A stretch of 64,000 bases of DNA from Bifidobacterium primatium. GTDB taxonomy: Bacteria > Actinomycetota > Actinomycetes > Actinomycetales > Bifidobacteriaceae. Of the stretch, positions 44,427 through 54,813 are shown piece by piece. The stretch's first letter is position 1. Each line of letters opens with the position of its first letter. Both the position numbers and the translations under genes were made by a program. The stretch spans positions 893,830 to 957,829 of the forward strand of contig NZ_PEBI01000001.1 in assembly GCF_002802875.1 (NCBI RefSeq). Reading direction: 5' to 3'. Under the pieces are notes generated by a model, which was given only the letters and a program-made list of their open reading frames with translations, was not told the origin of the DNA and made no database searches.

Positions 44427-44934
44427 GATATCCCCTTTGGGTTCCGCCGCAGAGTGGTCAATCCCCTCGGAATCGGAACCATCGGCGGGGCCGCCGTCGC
44501 TGTTGCCGGCAGGCCGTCGGTACGTTCCGCATTCCGCGGAATTGTGCGGATACCTTCCCCGCGCCATACTTCACACGCGGTTACCGGTATTCTAGCGGCA
44601 ACGAACATCCAACACGACTGACATTTTCGCGGATTCTGTCGGCTTGCCGGTCCCCGCGCGGCGCGATGCGGCCAATGCCCCCATCGATACGACAACCCGC
44701 CGAATCCTGTCCATTGCGCCGCCTCAAAACGTGGATTATAAACGAAATCACGGCGCCAACAACGGCGTTGACGCCGGCCAAAAACTCTCGGCTAGTGCAC
44801 GGGAACCGGCGGCAGGCCCGCAACCGCGAAATCCCGTGACGTCCCCAAAACGTCACACCGATCGGCGAAAACCCCACAGAACCCCTACGTCAACCGCCAA
44901 ACCCTACGGAACCCCTTGTGGGACAATGGAATCT
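44427..44934. other. Divergent intergenic region between the cation ATPase and rlmB
   Basis: No gene is seen in these 508 bp. A GTGACGT/ACGTCAC inverted repeat lies at 44836-44856, about 80 bp upstream of rlmB, and could be an operator. A GGAACCCC-type repeat precedes rlmB. Confidence 0.4.
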
Positions 44935-45933
44935 ATGGCTATGAAGAAAGGGCCGACCAAGGGGTCTGGCGGAAAACATCGTAATAAGCTGCGCGGGCAT
45001 GGGCCCACTCCCAAGGCCGAGGACCGCGTGTACCACAAGGCATATCGGGCCAAGAAGGCGGCCGACCGCCGCAAGATGGCCGATCCTCGCCTGGCGGCGA
45101 AGCGTCGTGCGGCGAAGTTCACCTCGGATTCCGATGATCTGGTCATCGGCCGCAACTCGGTGCTCGAGGCGCTGCGCGTAGGCGTTCCCGCGAAGGAGCT
45201 GTACATCGCGGCCCGCATCGAGCATGACGACCGCACGCGCGAGATCGTGCGTCTGGCGGGCGCCCACGGCCTGCATCTGCTCGAGGCCGACCGTCTGGAG
45301 ATCGACCGCATCGCGCGTTCGAGCAACCATCAGGGCGTGGTGCTCAAGGCCATGCCATACCAGTACCATTCGCTGCAGGAGCTGGCCGATCGCGCCGACA
45401 AGAAGGCACGCGCCATGGAGGCCGCCGGCCCCGCCGCGCAGATCAAGGCCCGTCCGCTGTTCATCGCGCTCGACGGCGTGACCGACCCGCAGAACCTCGG
45501 CGCGGTCATCCGTTCGGCCGCCGCATTCGGCGCCAACGGCGTGATTCTGCCGGAGCGTCGTTCCGCCTCGGTGACCGCCGCCGCGTGGAAGGTCTCCGCC
45601 GGCGCCGCCGCGCACATGCCGGTCGCCCGCGTCGTGAACCTCACCAAGGCCATCGAAAGCCTAAAGGAACGCGGCTACTACGCCGTCGGTCTGGACGGCG
45701 GCGGCGATGCGCTCGTCGGCGAGACCAACTTCGAGACCGACCCGCTCATCGTGGTGCTCGGCTCGGAGGGCAAGGGCCTGAGCCGTCTGGTCCGCGAGGC
45801 CTGCGACTCCATCGCCGGCATTCCGATCACGTCGATGGTCGAATCGCTCAACGCCTCCGTGGCTGCGGGCATCAGCCTCTACGCCGTGGCCCGCGCCCGC
45901 CGCGAGGCCGCCGCAGCCGCTGCCGCGAAGTAA
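44935..45933 (+). CDS. SpoU-family rRNA 2'-O-methyltransferase (RlmB-like)
   Basis: The protein has 332 residues from ATG 44935; 44926 and 44941 are alternative starts. The N-terminus is basic and probably binds RNA (KGPTKGSGGKHRNK). The substrate-binding domain starts at IGRNSVLEAL. The SPOUT knot motifs are present: LDGVTDPQNLGAVIRSA, LGSEGKGLSRL and ITSMVESLNASVAAGI. These fit 23S rRNA G2251 2'-O-methyltransferases. The enzyme is cytoplasmic and acts during ribosome assembly. Confidence 0.92.
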   Translation: MAMKKGPTKGSGGKHRNKLRGHGPTPKAEDRVYHKAYRAKKAADRRKMADPRLAAKRRAAKFTSDSDDLVIGRNSVLEALRVGVPAKELYIAARIEHDDRTREIVRLAGAHGLHLLEADRLEIDRIARSSNHQGVVLKAMPYQYHSLQELADRADKKARAMEAAGPAAQIKARPLFIALDGVTDPQNLGAVIRSAAAFGANGVILPERRSASVTAAAWKVSAGAAAHMPVARVVNLTKAIESLKERGYYAVGLDGGGDALVGETNFETDPLIVVLGSEGKGLSRLVREACDSIAGIPITSMVESLNASVAAGISLYAVARARREAAAAAAAK

Positions 45934-45981
45934 GCGCAAAGGTAAGAGGCGGCAGGTAGACGCCGCCCCGGAACAAAACGC

Positions 45982-46020
45982 AATATGCCCCATGTCGCAT
46001 CACGCGGCATGGGGCATATT
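45982..46020 (-). terminator. 13-bp hairpin between convergent rlmB and DUF4032 genes
   Basis: AATATGCCCCATG pairs with its complement around a 13-nt loop. On the minus strand it is followed by GCGTTTTGTTC, so it likely ends the DUF4032 transcript. It abuts a family B repeat pair. Confidence 0.65.
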
Positions 46021-46021
46021 C

Positions 46022-46111
46022 GGTTCCTGCCCGTCGTATCGCTACAACCAACAGGAACCCATCAGCCAATACGGTTCCCATCCGTCGTGCATTCACGAAC
46101 CAACAGGAACC
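46022..46111. repeat. Second locus of the family B palindromes
   Basis: Two units (46022-46059, 38 bp; 46073-46111, 39 bp) run from GGTTCC to GGAACC and are separated by a 13-bp spacer. They match the 16182-16507 array about 30 kb away. A 10-bp tandem CCACTACCAG repeat lies at 46149-46168, 6 bp from the next gene's stop. Confidence 0.88.
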
Positions 46112-46174
46112 GTACCGGCCGTTTTCATCTCCTCAGTGCATCGGTACGCCACTACCAGCCACTACCAGCTTGTG

Positions 46175-47578
46175 CTAGCTCGCCCATACGGCGGCGTCGG
46201 GATCGTAATCGGGATCGTATCCGTCGTCGCCGTACGACGATTCGTCGTCGATTACGCCGGCGTCGGCGTCGGCGTTGATGGCGTCCATCACCTTGGCGTC
46301 GATCTTGTACTGGGGCAGTACGTTTTCGATGTAGCTGTTCACGGCCTCCGCCATCGGCACGTCATGACCGACCTTTTCGGCGAGGAACCAGCGATGGTCG
46401 AGGATCTCGTGGAAGAACTGCGCCGGCTCGATCTGCGAACGGTATTCCTTCGGAATCATGCGCACGGTCGGTTCGAACACCTCGCGCATCCAGTCGGTGG
46501 CCACGATCTCCAGGTCCTCGCCCTGACGCCACGTCGACGTGCGGTAGGCGTCCAGATCGTTGAGCAGTCGGCGCGCCTGGTTCTCCTGCACGTCGAGGCC
46601 GGTGAGCCTCAGCAGCTTGCGCGAGGCGTAACCGGCGTCGACCACGCGTGGCCGCACGCGCACGCGGTTGCCGTCCTCCGACGTGTTCATCTCGAGCTCG
46701 TCCACGTCGAATCCAAGCTGGTTGAGTTTGTTGACGCGCTTCTCGATCTTCCACATCTCGTCGGGGCTGAAGCTTTCCACGTCGGTCAGCGCACTCCACA
46801 GCGAATGGTAGCGCTCGACCAGGCGGTTGCCCACCTCGATCTCATCCACGTCGTCGGGCAGCAGCTTGCCGGAGCTCAGATCCATCAGTTCGCCGATGAT
46901 GTTCGTACGCGCCAGGTCGATGTCGTATTCGCGCTGGCCTTCCGTCAGCGTCGGGTAGAGCGCGCCGGTCTCGGCGTCCACAAGCACGGCGGCGAAGCAG
47001 TCGGCGTCGCGCAGGAACAGCACGTTCGACAGCGACACGTCGCCCCAGTAGAAGCCGATGAGGTGCAGGCGCACGAGCAGCACGGCGAGCGCGTCAATCA
47101 GCCGGTCGGCGGTGTCCTCGCGCAGGTTTCGCGCGAACAGCGCACGGTACGGCAGCGAGAACTTGAGGTGCTGGGTGACGAGCATGGCTTCGAGCGGCTT
47201 GCCGTCGCGGTCGTGCCGGCCGGTGACGACGGCGATCGGCTTGACGGACGGCACGTCGATCTTCTCGAGCTGGCGCAGCAGTTCGTACTCGCGCTGTGCC
47301 ACCGATTGCGTGATCTCCTTCATCGCATACACGTCGTTGCCCACGCGCACGAATCGCACGACGTGGCGGGAGATGCCGCGCGGCAGATTGGCGAGCAGGT
47401 CGTCGGGCCACTGCGAGAGCGGCTTGTGCCACGGCAGCGTGAACATCTTCGGGTTCGAACTCGCGGCGGTGATCTTCAACGCCTTCGGTTCGCTAGGCCG
47501 TTTGCCGCCGACCGCTTCGTCGACGGCCTTCACCGATGTGGCCTGTACAAGTCTGGGGTCCAATTCCACGTTTTCCAT
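46175..47578 (-). CDS. DUF4032-like protein, kinase-fold (lipopolysaccharide kinase-like)
   Basis: The protein has 467 residues from ATG 47578. The N-terminal half resembles a protein-kinase fold: YAMKEI (candidate Lys), an HLIGFYWGDVSLSNVLF block like HxDxxxxN, and VLVDAETG as a DFG-like motif. The remainder matches actinobacterial DUF4032 proteins by my recall. The substrate is unknown. The C-terminus is acidic (about 40 residues with many Asp). It is downstream of nothing obvious and flanked by palindrome arrays on both sides. The function is not assigned. Confidence 0.8.
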   Translation of the reverse strand: MENVELDPRLVQATSVKAVDEAVGGKRPSEPKALKITAASSNPKMFTLPWHKPLSQWPDDLLANLPRGISRHVVRFVRVGNDVYAMKEITQSVAQREYELLRQLEKIDVPSVKPIAVVTGRHDRDGKPLEAMLVTQHLKFSLPYRALFARNLREDTADRLIDALAVLLVRLHLIGFYWGDVSLSNVLFLRDADCFAAVLVDAETGALYPTLTEGQREYDIDLARTNIIGELMDLSSGKLLPDDVDEIEVGNRLVERYHSLWSALTDVESFSPDEMWKIEKRVNKLNQLGFDVDELEMNTSEDGNRVRVRPRVVDAGYASRKLLRLTGLDVQENQARRLLNDLDAYRTSTWRQGEDLEIVATDWMREVFEPTVRMIPKEYRSQIEPAQFFHEILDHRWFLAEKVGHDVPMAEAVNSYIENVLPQYKIDAKVMDAINADADAGVIDDESSYGDDGYDPDYDPDAAVWAS

Positions 47579-47610
47579 AATCACCAACTTACCCAATCCG
47601 CGTGATTTGA

Positions 47611-47758
47611 CGCATGAATCACCAGATACCCTCGCATATCCCGATTCATGCGCATCCTCGTTGCGCACGAATCATCCGATGCACTCATATATCCGCATTC
47701 GTGCGAAATAGGCATATGCACGAATCACGCGATATATCGATAAGCATCGATTCATGCC
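47611..47758. repeat. Family C array: three 42-bp palindromes with 11-bp spacers
   Basis: Units at 47611, 47664 and 47717 start (C/T)GCA(C/T)GAATCA and end near GATTCATGCG or ATTCGTGCG. The 53-bp period is exact. It lies directly upstream of the DUF4032 start and unlike families A and B has AT-rich interiors (TATATCG). Confidence 0.88.
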
Positions 47759-47773
47759 GCGAACGCATAGGGA

Positions 47774-47803
47774 AGCCCCGCAACCAGCGTTGGCTGCGGG
47801 GCT
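47774..47803. terminator. GC-rich hairpin downstream of msiK
   Basis: AGCCCCGCA pairs with TGCGGGGCT around a short loop, followed by only weak T content on the minus strand. It is 221 bp past the msiK stop. The rest of 47759-48024 shows no gene. Confidence 0.45.
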
Positions 47804-48024
47804 ACACTGTTCGCGAAGCGAGTCAGAGAGGAAGAGAGGGGACCTCGCCTCGCGTATCGGCAATCGGACCGTCCCACAACAGTCCTCACGCCGACGTCTG
47901 TGATTATGCGGCCGTGCCGCCACGCCGTCCGAGAACGGACGAGCGAACGGCCGCCCGACAAGAACGGACGGAAGTCCGAACAGCCGGATGGACGGCAAGC
48001 CGACCGAACCAGGCGACCGAACGA

Positions 48025-49155
<1,131 letters not shown>

Positions 49156-49373
49156 GGTAATCAGTTCCTTTCAGAGGCAGGTACGTGCCTCACGATCCGT
49201 TGTAAAAGGGGGTGTATATGGGTATTCAATTATCCCGTCTTTGGATTAACTTCGCTTCGCGCGTCCTGCTTTGGATTCGCCAAGGTTCGTTGCACCGCTA
49301 ACAGCGTTGTTTGTGGTCGAGGAAATCACTCTCCTGTGAGCCACTGCCCAATATACACCATAAATCACGAAAA

Positions 49374-49385
49374 GAAACCGGTTTC
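49374..49385 (-). promoter_or_regulatory. LacI-type operator GAAACCGGTTTC upstream of msiK
   Basis: A perfect 12-bp palindrome 219 bp before the msiK start, in a 308-bp gap. It fits the operators of LacI-family sugar regulators. The remainder of 49156-49463 shows no gene. Confidence 0.55.
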
Positions 49386-49463
49386 AAGAAATTGGAGGGT
49401 TTTTCGAAACACTTGGGAAATATCAGATTCGGCCCCAATATGACGTCAATCGATTGCCATGGA

Positions 49464-50546
49464 TTATGCGCGGAACCCGTCGCGGAACTCCACGCGCAGC
49501 TGCCGCCATTCGTCGCGCATCCCGTGCAGCCCGGCCTTCATCTCCGCGGTCAGGTCGTCGACGGTCTCGCTCAGCCAGCCCTTGAGCGTGCCGAGCAGCT
49601 CGCTCGTCGATTCCGGCACCTCGTCCACATCGCCGTTGTCCTCCACGTCCTTGGCGAGGCCCTCGATGCGCCGGCGCATGGCGTCCGCATCCTCGGGGTC
49701 GATCTTCAGGCCGGCGATCAGCGACTGACGGATGGTCTCGTAGTCGAGGTTCGCAAAGAACGTGAGCTGCTGCATGGTCATGAACCGCTTGAGTTCGGGG
49801 TATCGCGCCGCGATGTACGCCTCGCGGTCGTCGGCCGCGCGCCGCCAGTCGCGCGAGAGGTTCGGGTCGAGCGTGGCCGTGATCGACCCCTTGCGCATCC
49901 GGTAGTGGTACAGCACCTCGGGAATGCGCACGATGCGCGTCGCCTCGCCCAGTACGTTGCAGATGCGGGCCATGTCCTCGATCTTCCGTCCGACGGGGAA
50001 CGAGAAGTCATGGTCCTTATATATGGGCGTCGCGGCCACGAACGCCCAGAAATACCCGTCGATCTCCGAACGCACCTGCGCCTTGATGGCCTCCTGCGGC
50101 GTGAGCACCTGCACGTCGTCGAATTCGTTGTGCTTGTACGACGACAACAGCGGACGGCCGGCTTCGGAGATGGTGTCGAATTTGAACATCACGACGTCGG
50201 CGTCGTATTCGCGCATGGCCTTGAGGCACACGCCGACGAGATTCGGCTCGATGGCGTCGTCGGAGTCGACGAAATAGACGACGTCGCCGCGTGCGGCGGC
50301 AAGGCCGGCGTTGCGCGCGTCGGAGAGCCCGCCGTTGCGCTTGTGGATCACGCGGATTCGCGAGTCCTTTGCCGCCCATGCGTCGCACATGGCCGGGCAG
50401 CCGTCGGGGGAGCCGTCGTCGACGAGGATGATCTCAATATTGCGGTAGGTCTGCGCGACGATTCCCGCCACGCATTCGTCGAGGAATTTTTCGACCTTGT
50501 ATACCGGCACGATCACCGAAACGAGCGGATTGCGACTGTCGACCAT
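49464..50546 (-). CDS. Family 2 glycosyltransferase
   Basis: The protein has 360 residues from ATG 50546, which has GGAGG upstream. The GT-A fold shows PLVSVIVPVYKVEKFLDEC, ILVDDGSPDG and YFVDSDDAIE, the metal-binding DxD region. The C-terminal third is helical and amphipathic and has no membrane helix. It likely adds a sugar to a surface glycan or teichoic acid-type polymer. Its neighbours are a LacI gene and msiK, and it appears to be a single-gene unit. Confidence 0.9.
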   Translation of the reverse strand: MVDSRNPLVSVIVPVYKVEKFLDECVAGIVAQTYRNIEIILVDDGSPDGCPAMCDAWAAKDSRIRVIHKRNGGLSDARNAGLAAARGDVVYFVDSDDAIEPNLVGVCLKAMREYDADVVMFKFDTISEAGRPLLSSYKHNEFDDVQVLTPQEAIKAQVRSEIDGYFWAFVAATPIYKDHDFSFPVGRKIEDMARICNVLGEATRIVRIPEVLYHYRMRKGSITATLDPNLSRDWRRAADDREAYIAARYPELKRFMTMQQLTFFANLDYETIRQSLIAGLKIDPEDADAMRRRIEGLAKDVEDNGDVDEVPESTSELLGTLKGWLSETVDDLTAEMKAGLHGMRDEWRQLRVEFRDGFRA

Positions 50547-50645
50547 ATTCACCTCCGAGGCGACGACAACACTCCCCGCCATACTACCCCGCAGCACTCT
50601 AATAACCGTCTGATAATCATGTTGACGTACGGTCGACCATGCGTT

Positions 50646-51662
50646 CTAGCGCGTGGTGTCGCGCACGACGAGCTCGCACGGCAGCGTGACGCCGACGGGC
50701 CGCTCCCCCGCGATGATGCGCATAAGCTGGTCGACCAGATGCTTGCCGATCTGGTCGAACGGCTGACGGACGGTCGTCAGCGGCGGATCGGCGAGCATGG
50801 CGGCCGACGAGTCGTCGAAGCCGACGATCTGCATGTCGTCGGGCACGACGATGCCGCGTGCCCGCAGCGTCTTCATCGCGCCGACGGCCATGGCGTCGGA
50901 CGAGATGAATACCGCGTCGATGTCGGGCTGGGAGTCGAGCAGTTCGGCCATCGCGCGTTCGCCGCTTGCCGAGGAGTAGTCGCCATGGACGATGGGCGCG
51001 GCCGCGTCTGCGACGCCGGCCGCGGCCAGGGTGTCGAGAAAGCCGTGGACGCGGTCGCGCGTGCCGGACGGACCCTCCGGGCCGGCGATCATCGCCAGCC
51101 GTCGGGCTCCTCGCGACAGCAGGTATTCGCAGGCCTTGCGCGCACTGCCGTAATCCTCCACATGCACATATCCGACGGGCAGCGTCTCGTCGGACGGCTG
51201 TTCGGCGACGACGGTGGGGATGCCCGCCTTGACGAGCGCGGCGATCATCTTGCCGGAGTCCTGATGCCATGCGACCTGGATGACGCCGTCGACGTGGCCG
51301 GCCTGCAGGTAGGCGATGTTGCGCCGCTCCTCGTCCTTGTTGTCGGTCGTCATCAGCAGGAACGAGGTGCTGCGCTTGCCGAGTTCGTCGGCCACGGATC
51401 GCAGCAGCGTGGCGAAGTTCGGGTCTTCGAAGAGGAGTTTCTGCGGCTCGCCGAGCAGGAACGCCACGGATCCGGCACGGCCGGTGACCAGTGCGCGGGC
51501 ATGGGTGTTGGCCACGTAATGCGTCTGCTCGATGGCCGCCTTGATCTTGGCGGCGGCATCCTCGCTCACCCATTTGCCACCGTTGAGATACCGCGAGACG
51601 GTGGCGCGGGACACGCCAGCGATGCGGGCGACGTCGTGGATGGTGGCCTTATGCTGGTTCAC
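50646..51662 (-). CDS. LacI-family regulator of the arabino-oligosaccharide cluster
   Basis: The protein has 338 residues from GTG 51662 (AAGGAAG 4 nt upstream). HTH TIHDVARIAGVSRATVSRYL is at the N-terminus. The sugar-binding domain follows (FISSDAMAVGAMKTL, VGFDDSSAAMLADPPLTTVRQPFDQIGKHLV). It is last in the GH43 - symporter - LacI cluster and the obvious candidate to bind the palindrome upstream of the GH43 gene. A strong terminator precedes it, so its expression may depend on read-through or its own promoter. Confidence 0.93.
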   Translation of the reverse strand: MNQHKATIHDVARIAGVSRATVSRYLNGGKWVSEDAAAKIKAAIEQTHYVANTHARALVTGRAGSVAFLLGEPQKLLFEDPNFATLLRSVADELGKRSTSFLLMTTDNKDEERRNIAYLQAGHVDGVIQVAWHQDSGKMIAALVKAGIPTVVAEQPSDETLPVGYVHVEDYGSARKACEYLLSRGARRLAMIAGPEGPSGTRDRVHGFLDTLAAAGVADAAAPIVHGDYSSASGERAMAELLDSQPDIDAVFISSDAMAVGAMKTLRARGIVVPDDMQIVGFDDSSAAMLADPPLTTVRQPFDQIGKHLVDQLMRIIAGERPVGVTLPCELVVRDTTR

Positions 51663-51733
51663 TCTGCTTCCTTCAAGCCTTGGGATCGGCGGATACGTGA
51701 CCATGATACCGACCCGAGTTCCGGCAACGAAAA

Positions 51734-51772
51734 ACCCTGCGGGGCCTTTGGAAGGGGAAGGCCCCGCAGGGT
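51734..51772 (-). terminator. Strong terminator between the symporter and lacI
   Basis: A 15-bp perfect stem (ACCCTGCGGGGCCTT / complement) is followed on the minus strand by TTTTTCG. It stops most transcription from the symporter gene before the regulator. Confidence 0.9.
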
Positions 51773-51812
51773 GCTGCTCGCCATGCGGCACGGCGGATGG
51801 CGGAATGATGCG

Positions 51813-53078
51813 CTACTTGGCGATCTGCTCCGTCTTGGCGTCGGAACGCATGAGCAGCGAGCCGACGATCACGAACACGGCGATGAGCGCGGCGAGCAGC
51901 AGGTACGCGTGGTGGAAGCCGAGCGCGGTGTACATGTTGCCCATGAACAGCGAGAACACGGTCAGACCGATCTGCTTGGCGGTGCCGAAGCCGTACATGT
52001 ACACGGTGGCGGAGAGGCGCTTGTCGAACACGCGGGTGATGTACTTCATGACGGAGACCAGCATGAACGGCATCTCAAGCGCGGCGAGCAGACGCCAGAA
52101 CACCAGCATCGGGATGGTGTTGATGAACGCGCAGCCGAGCACGCGCACGAACAGGATGCCGCCGTAGATGAGCAGGCCGGTCTTGGCGCCGATCTTGTTG
52201 ATGAGGGCGGGCATGAACAGCATGCAGATGGCCTCGAGCAGGATCTGCACGGAGACCACGCGGCTGAAGAACGTGGCGCCGGCGGTGGCGTCGGAGAAGA
52301 AGGAGGCGAAGTAGTTCGGGAACTGCTGGTCGAACACGTCGTACATGGTGGCGGATCCGATGATCAGCAGGCAGAAGCCCCAGAAGCTGCGGTTCTTGAA
52401 GATGGAGAGCCATTCCTCGCGGGTGATGGGCTCGTTCTTGGCGGCGTTGCCCTGCTCGTCCCTGACCTCGCCGGCCATGTGGTCGTCGGGCAGCTTGACG
52501 ACGGTGAGCAGCACGAACAGCACGGCGGCGCAGAAGGTCATGGCCCAGAAGATGGAGCCGGTGTTCTTCGCCCACATGATGCCGCCGACGAACGAGGCGG
52601 TGGCACCGGCCAGCGAGCCGAACAGGCGTGCGTGGCCGTATTCGAAGCTGTAGGCGCGGGAGGAGCGTTCGTTATAGGCCTCGACCACGCCGACGCCGCC
52701 GTTGAGGCAGAGGCTCAGGTACGCGCCCATGACGACCGCACCGAGGATCTGGTTCGCGCCGACGAGCGGCAGGAACACCCACTGGAACAGCGGTCCGAGG
52801 AACAGGATGCAGCAGATGACGAAGTAGAACAGTCCCTTCTTCAGGCCGAGACGGTCCTGGATCGGGCCGAAGATCGGCTGGAGGATCAGCGCGCCGAACG
52901 ACATGATGGAGAACACCAGGCCGGAGGTGGTGGTGTCCATGCCGGCGGGGCCCTTGAGCCAGTACGGCAGGAAGGTGAAGATGAGCTGCCAGACGGCGAA
53001 GTAGAAGAAGTAGAGTCCGCCGAAGTTCCAGAAGATGCCGCGCTTGAGCGACTGCACGAGCGAGTTTTCCTGTGCCAT
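51813..53078 (-). CDS. MFS oligosaccharide:H+ symporter (LacY/CscB-like)
   Basis: The protein has 421 residues with 12 predicted membrane helices. WNFGGLYFFYFAVWQLIFTFLPYWL is the typical start of the LacY family, followed by FSIMSFGALILQPIFGPIQDRLGLKK. It is probably the uptake system for the oligosaccharides cleaved by the GH43 enzyme. The specific sugar is not determined. It lies 198 bp downstream of the GH43 gene. Confidence 0.9.
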   Translation of the reverse strand: MAQENSLVQSLKRGIFWNFGGLYFFYFAVWQLIFTFLPYWLKGPAGMDTTTSGLVFSIMSFGALILQPIFGPIQDRLGLKKGLFYFVICCILFLGPLFQWVFLPLVGANQILGAVVMGAYLSLCLNGGVGVVEAYNERSSRAYSFEYGHARLFGSLAGATASFVGGIMWAKNTGSIFWAMTFCAAVLFVLLTVVKLPDDHMAGEVRDEQGNAAKNEPITREEWLSIFKNRSFWGFCLLIIGSATMYDVFDQQFPNYFASFFSDATAGATFFSRVVSVQILLEAICMLFMPALINKIGAKTGLLIYGGILFVRVLGCAFINTIPMLVFWRLLAALEMPFMLVSVMKYITRVFDKRLSATVYMYGFGTAKQIGLTVFSLFMGNMYTALGFHHAYLLLAALIAVFVIVGSLLMRSDAKTEQIAK

Positions 53079-53251
53079 GTTTACTCGATTCCTTATATGG
53101 CCGGTATGCCCGATGCGCCTTGGTATGCCTTATATGGGCGGTTGGGCGGCGAGCACGCCGGCGATGCGAACGATTGGTCTTATTGGGTGAAGGTGCGAGG
53201 TCGGGTGCGGAGCGGTTCCCGGATGCGGGCCGTATGGGCCGGTCACCCGGG

Positions 53252-53280
53252 CGGTCCGATTACCCGAACGGTCCGATTAC
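53252..53280 (-). repeat. Tandem repeat across the GH43 stop codon
   Basis: CGGTCCGATTAC occurs at 53252-53263 and 53269-53280, period 17 bp. The second copy contains the stop codon TAA (53277-53279 on the minus strand). Confidence 0.8.
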
Positions 53281-54302
53281 AGCGATTCGTCCACGTTGAG
53301 ACGACCGTCCGAAGGCAGCACGTCCGTGGTGGCGGGCGTGAAGCGGGTGGCCATCTGCGGGGTGCCGAAGCGCGGGGTGCCGTCCTCGGCCCATTCGATG
53401 AGGCCCATGTAGGCGTGGCGGTTCGGGTCGAACAGCGGGTCGCCGAGGATCTCCACGTAGTTGCGGCAGTGGTAGATGAGCACGTCGCGGCCGTCGTCGG
53501 TCTTGGTGAACGAGTTGTGGCCGGGGCCGAACTGGCGCACGGTCTCGTCGGACGTGAACACCGGCTCGGGGGACTTGGTCCAGCTGGCCGGGTCGAGCAG
53601 GTCGGCGTCGGCGCTGGCGGTGAGCATGCCCATCGCGTATTCGGGGCCGGTGCCGGAGGCGGAGAACGTGACGAAGATCCTGTCGTCGTACTTCAGGACG
53701 GCGGGGCCCTCCTCCACGATGAATCGGATCTTCTCCCAGTCGAGCTCGGGCTTGGAGAGCATCACCGGCTCGGTTTCGAGCGTCCACGGGTTGGCCATGC
53801 GGGCGATGTACAGGTTGGAGTGGCCTTCGATGGCGAGGTCCTGCTGCGCCCAGATGAGGTACTGGCGGCCGTCGGTGTACACGAACGTGGTGGCGTCGAG
53901 CGCGAAGGTGTCCATGCCGGTGTCGACCTTGCCGCGTTCCGTCCAGGTGCCGGTAATCGGGTCGGCGTCGTCGCAGGTGAGGCAGAAGACGCGATGCTGG
54001 AAGGTGTCGGCCTGCTGGTCGATTTCGGTGGTGGGCGCGGCGGCGAAGTAGATGACCCACTGGCCGTCAACGCGGTGGATCTCCGGCGCCCAGATGAGTT
54101 CGCTCATCTCGCCGCTGCCGCTGTCGTGCTTGCGCCAGATGGTGTGTTCCTCGGCCGCCTGCAGCCCGGAGAGCCTGTCGGCGCGACGCAGCGTGATGCG
54201 GTCGTACAACGGGTACGAACCGGTGAACAGGTAACCGTCGTCGGTTCGCAGCACGTATGGGTCCGCGCGCTGCAGAACAATCGGATTCGGCAGCAATGCC
54301 AT
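53277..54302 (-). CDS. Family 43 glycoside hydrolase, probable alpha-L-arabinofuranosidase/arabinanase
   Basis: The protein has 341 residues with no signal peptide, so it is cytoplasmic. The five-blade propeller's catalytic residues are visible: D14 in RADPYVL (base), an Asp in the FALDATTF region (pKa modulator) and E198 in EEGPAV (acid). SELIWAPEIHRVDGQWVIYFAA is the GH43 core. It likely trims arabino-oligosaccharides imported by the downstream symporter. An exo-alpha-1,5-arabinosidase subfamily is suggested but unproven. It is the first gene of the cluster. Confidence 0.9.
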   Translation of the reverse strand: MALLPNPIVLQRADPYVLRTDDGYLFTGSYPLYDRITLRRADRLSGLQAAEEHTIWRKHDSGSGEMSELIWAPEIHRVDGQWVIYFAAAPTTEIDQQADTFQHRVFCLTCDDADPITGTWTERGKVDTGMDTFALDATTFVYTDGRQYLIWAQQDLAIEGHSNLYIARMANPWTLETEPVMLSKPELDWEKIRFIVEEGPAVLKYDDRIFVTFSASGTGPEYAMGMLTASADADLLDPASWTKSPEPVFTSDETVRQFGPGHNSFTKTDDGRDVLIYHCRNYVEILGDPLFDPNRHAYMGLIEWAEDGTPRFGTPQMATRFTPATTDVLPSDGRLNVDESL

Positions 54303-54530
54303 GATTCCTCGATTCCTTGAACTTCTCTTCGTATTCGGGCGCCGGCTTCGGCATGCGTTGCGTCATGCCGGCCCCCTCGTCAGGTCCCGGCATCCGCCGC
54401 CGCCGGAGTCATCGTCCGAACGACATCCGCTGATGTTCGTTTCAGGGATGCGGATGTGGGTGTACAGCGTTGTGTGCGAAGTCTTGAACTCGGCCGTGAT
54501 TTCAAGACTGTGCACGTTCTCAGTGGTTAC

Positions 54531-54578
54531 AGTATATAGCGTTTGCCAGCTTTTGCAAAAACTGTTGAGAGCGCTAAC
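54531..54578 (-). promoter_or_regulatory. GH43 promoter with LacI operator
   Basis: On the minus strand TTGCAA (54553-54558) and TATACT (54531-54536) are separated by 16 bp, a plausible sigma-A promoter. GTTAGCGCTCTCAAC (54564-54578) lies just upstream and resembles LacI-family operators centred on AGCGCT. It is probably controlled by the LacI regulator at 50646-51662. Confidence 0.65.
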
Positions 54579-54663
54579 TTTTATCGGCGTGTCATGTACT
54601 GAAACCGTGCACAGTACTTGCATCAAATCCAGGTCCTGCGTCGATTCCGCAGGTCTTGACTGA

Positions 54664-54754
54664 CTCGATACGACAGGTCCCGCGTTCCCGACCTTGACCG
54701 AATCGATACGCCAGCCCCCACGTCCCCGGCCAAACCGATACGACAGGCCCCACA
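54664..54754. repeat. Three CGATACG(A/C)CAG repeats
   Basis: CGATACGACAGGTCCCGC, CGATACGCCAGCCCCCAC and CGATACGACAGGCCCCAC begin at 54666, 54704 and 54736. They lie in the long gap before the kinase gene. Their function is unknown. Confidence 0.7.
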
Positions 54755-54813
54755 GCCTTCCCCGACCGTCGCACACAACCAGCCGCCACGCACAACCGAC
54801 CGCCCAAAAATCG

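Noticed and set aside
49311-54320. A 1669-codon open frame on the plus strand
   Set aside because: It is a shadow of the GT2, LacI, MFS and GH43 genes on the other strand. Its protein is dominated by Arg/His/Gly/Val/Asp with no domain pattern.
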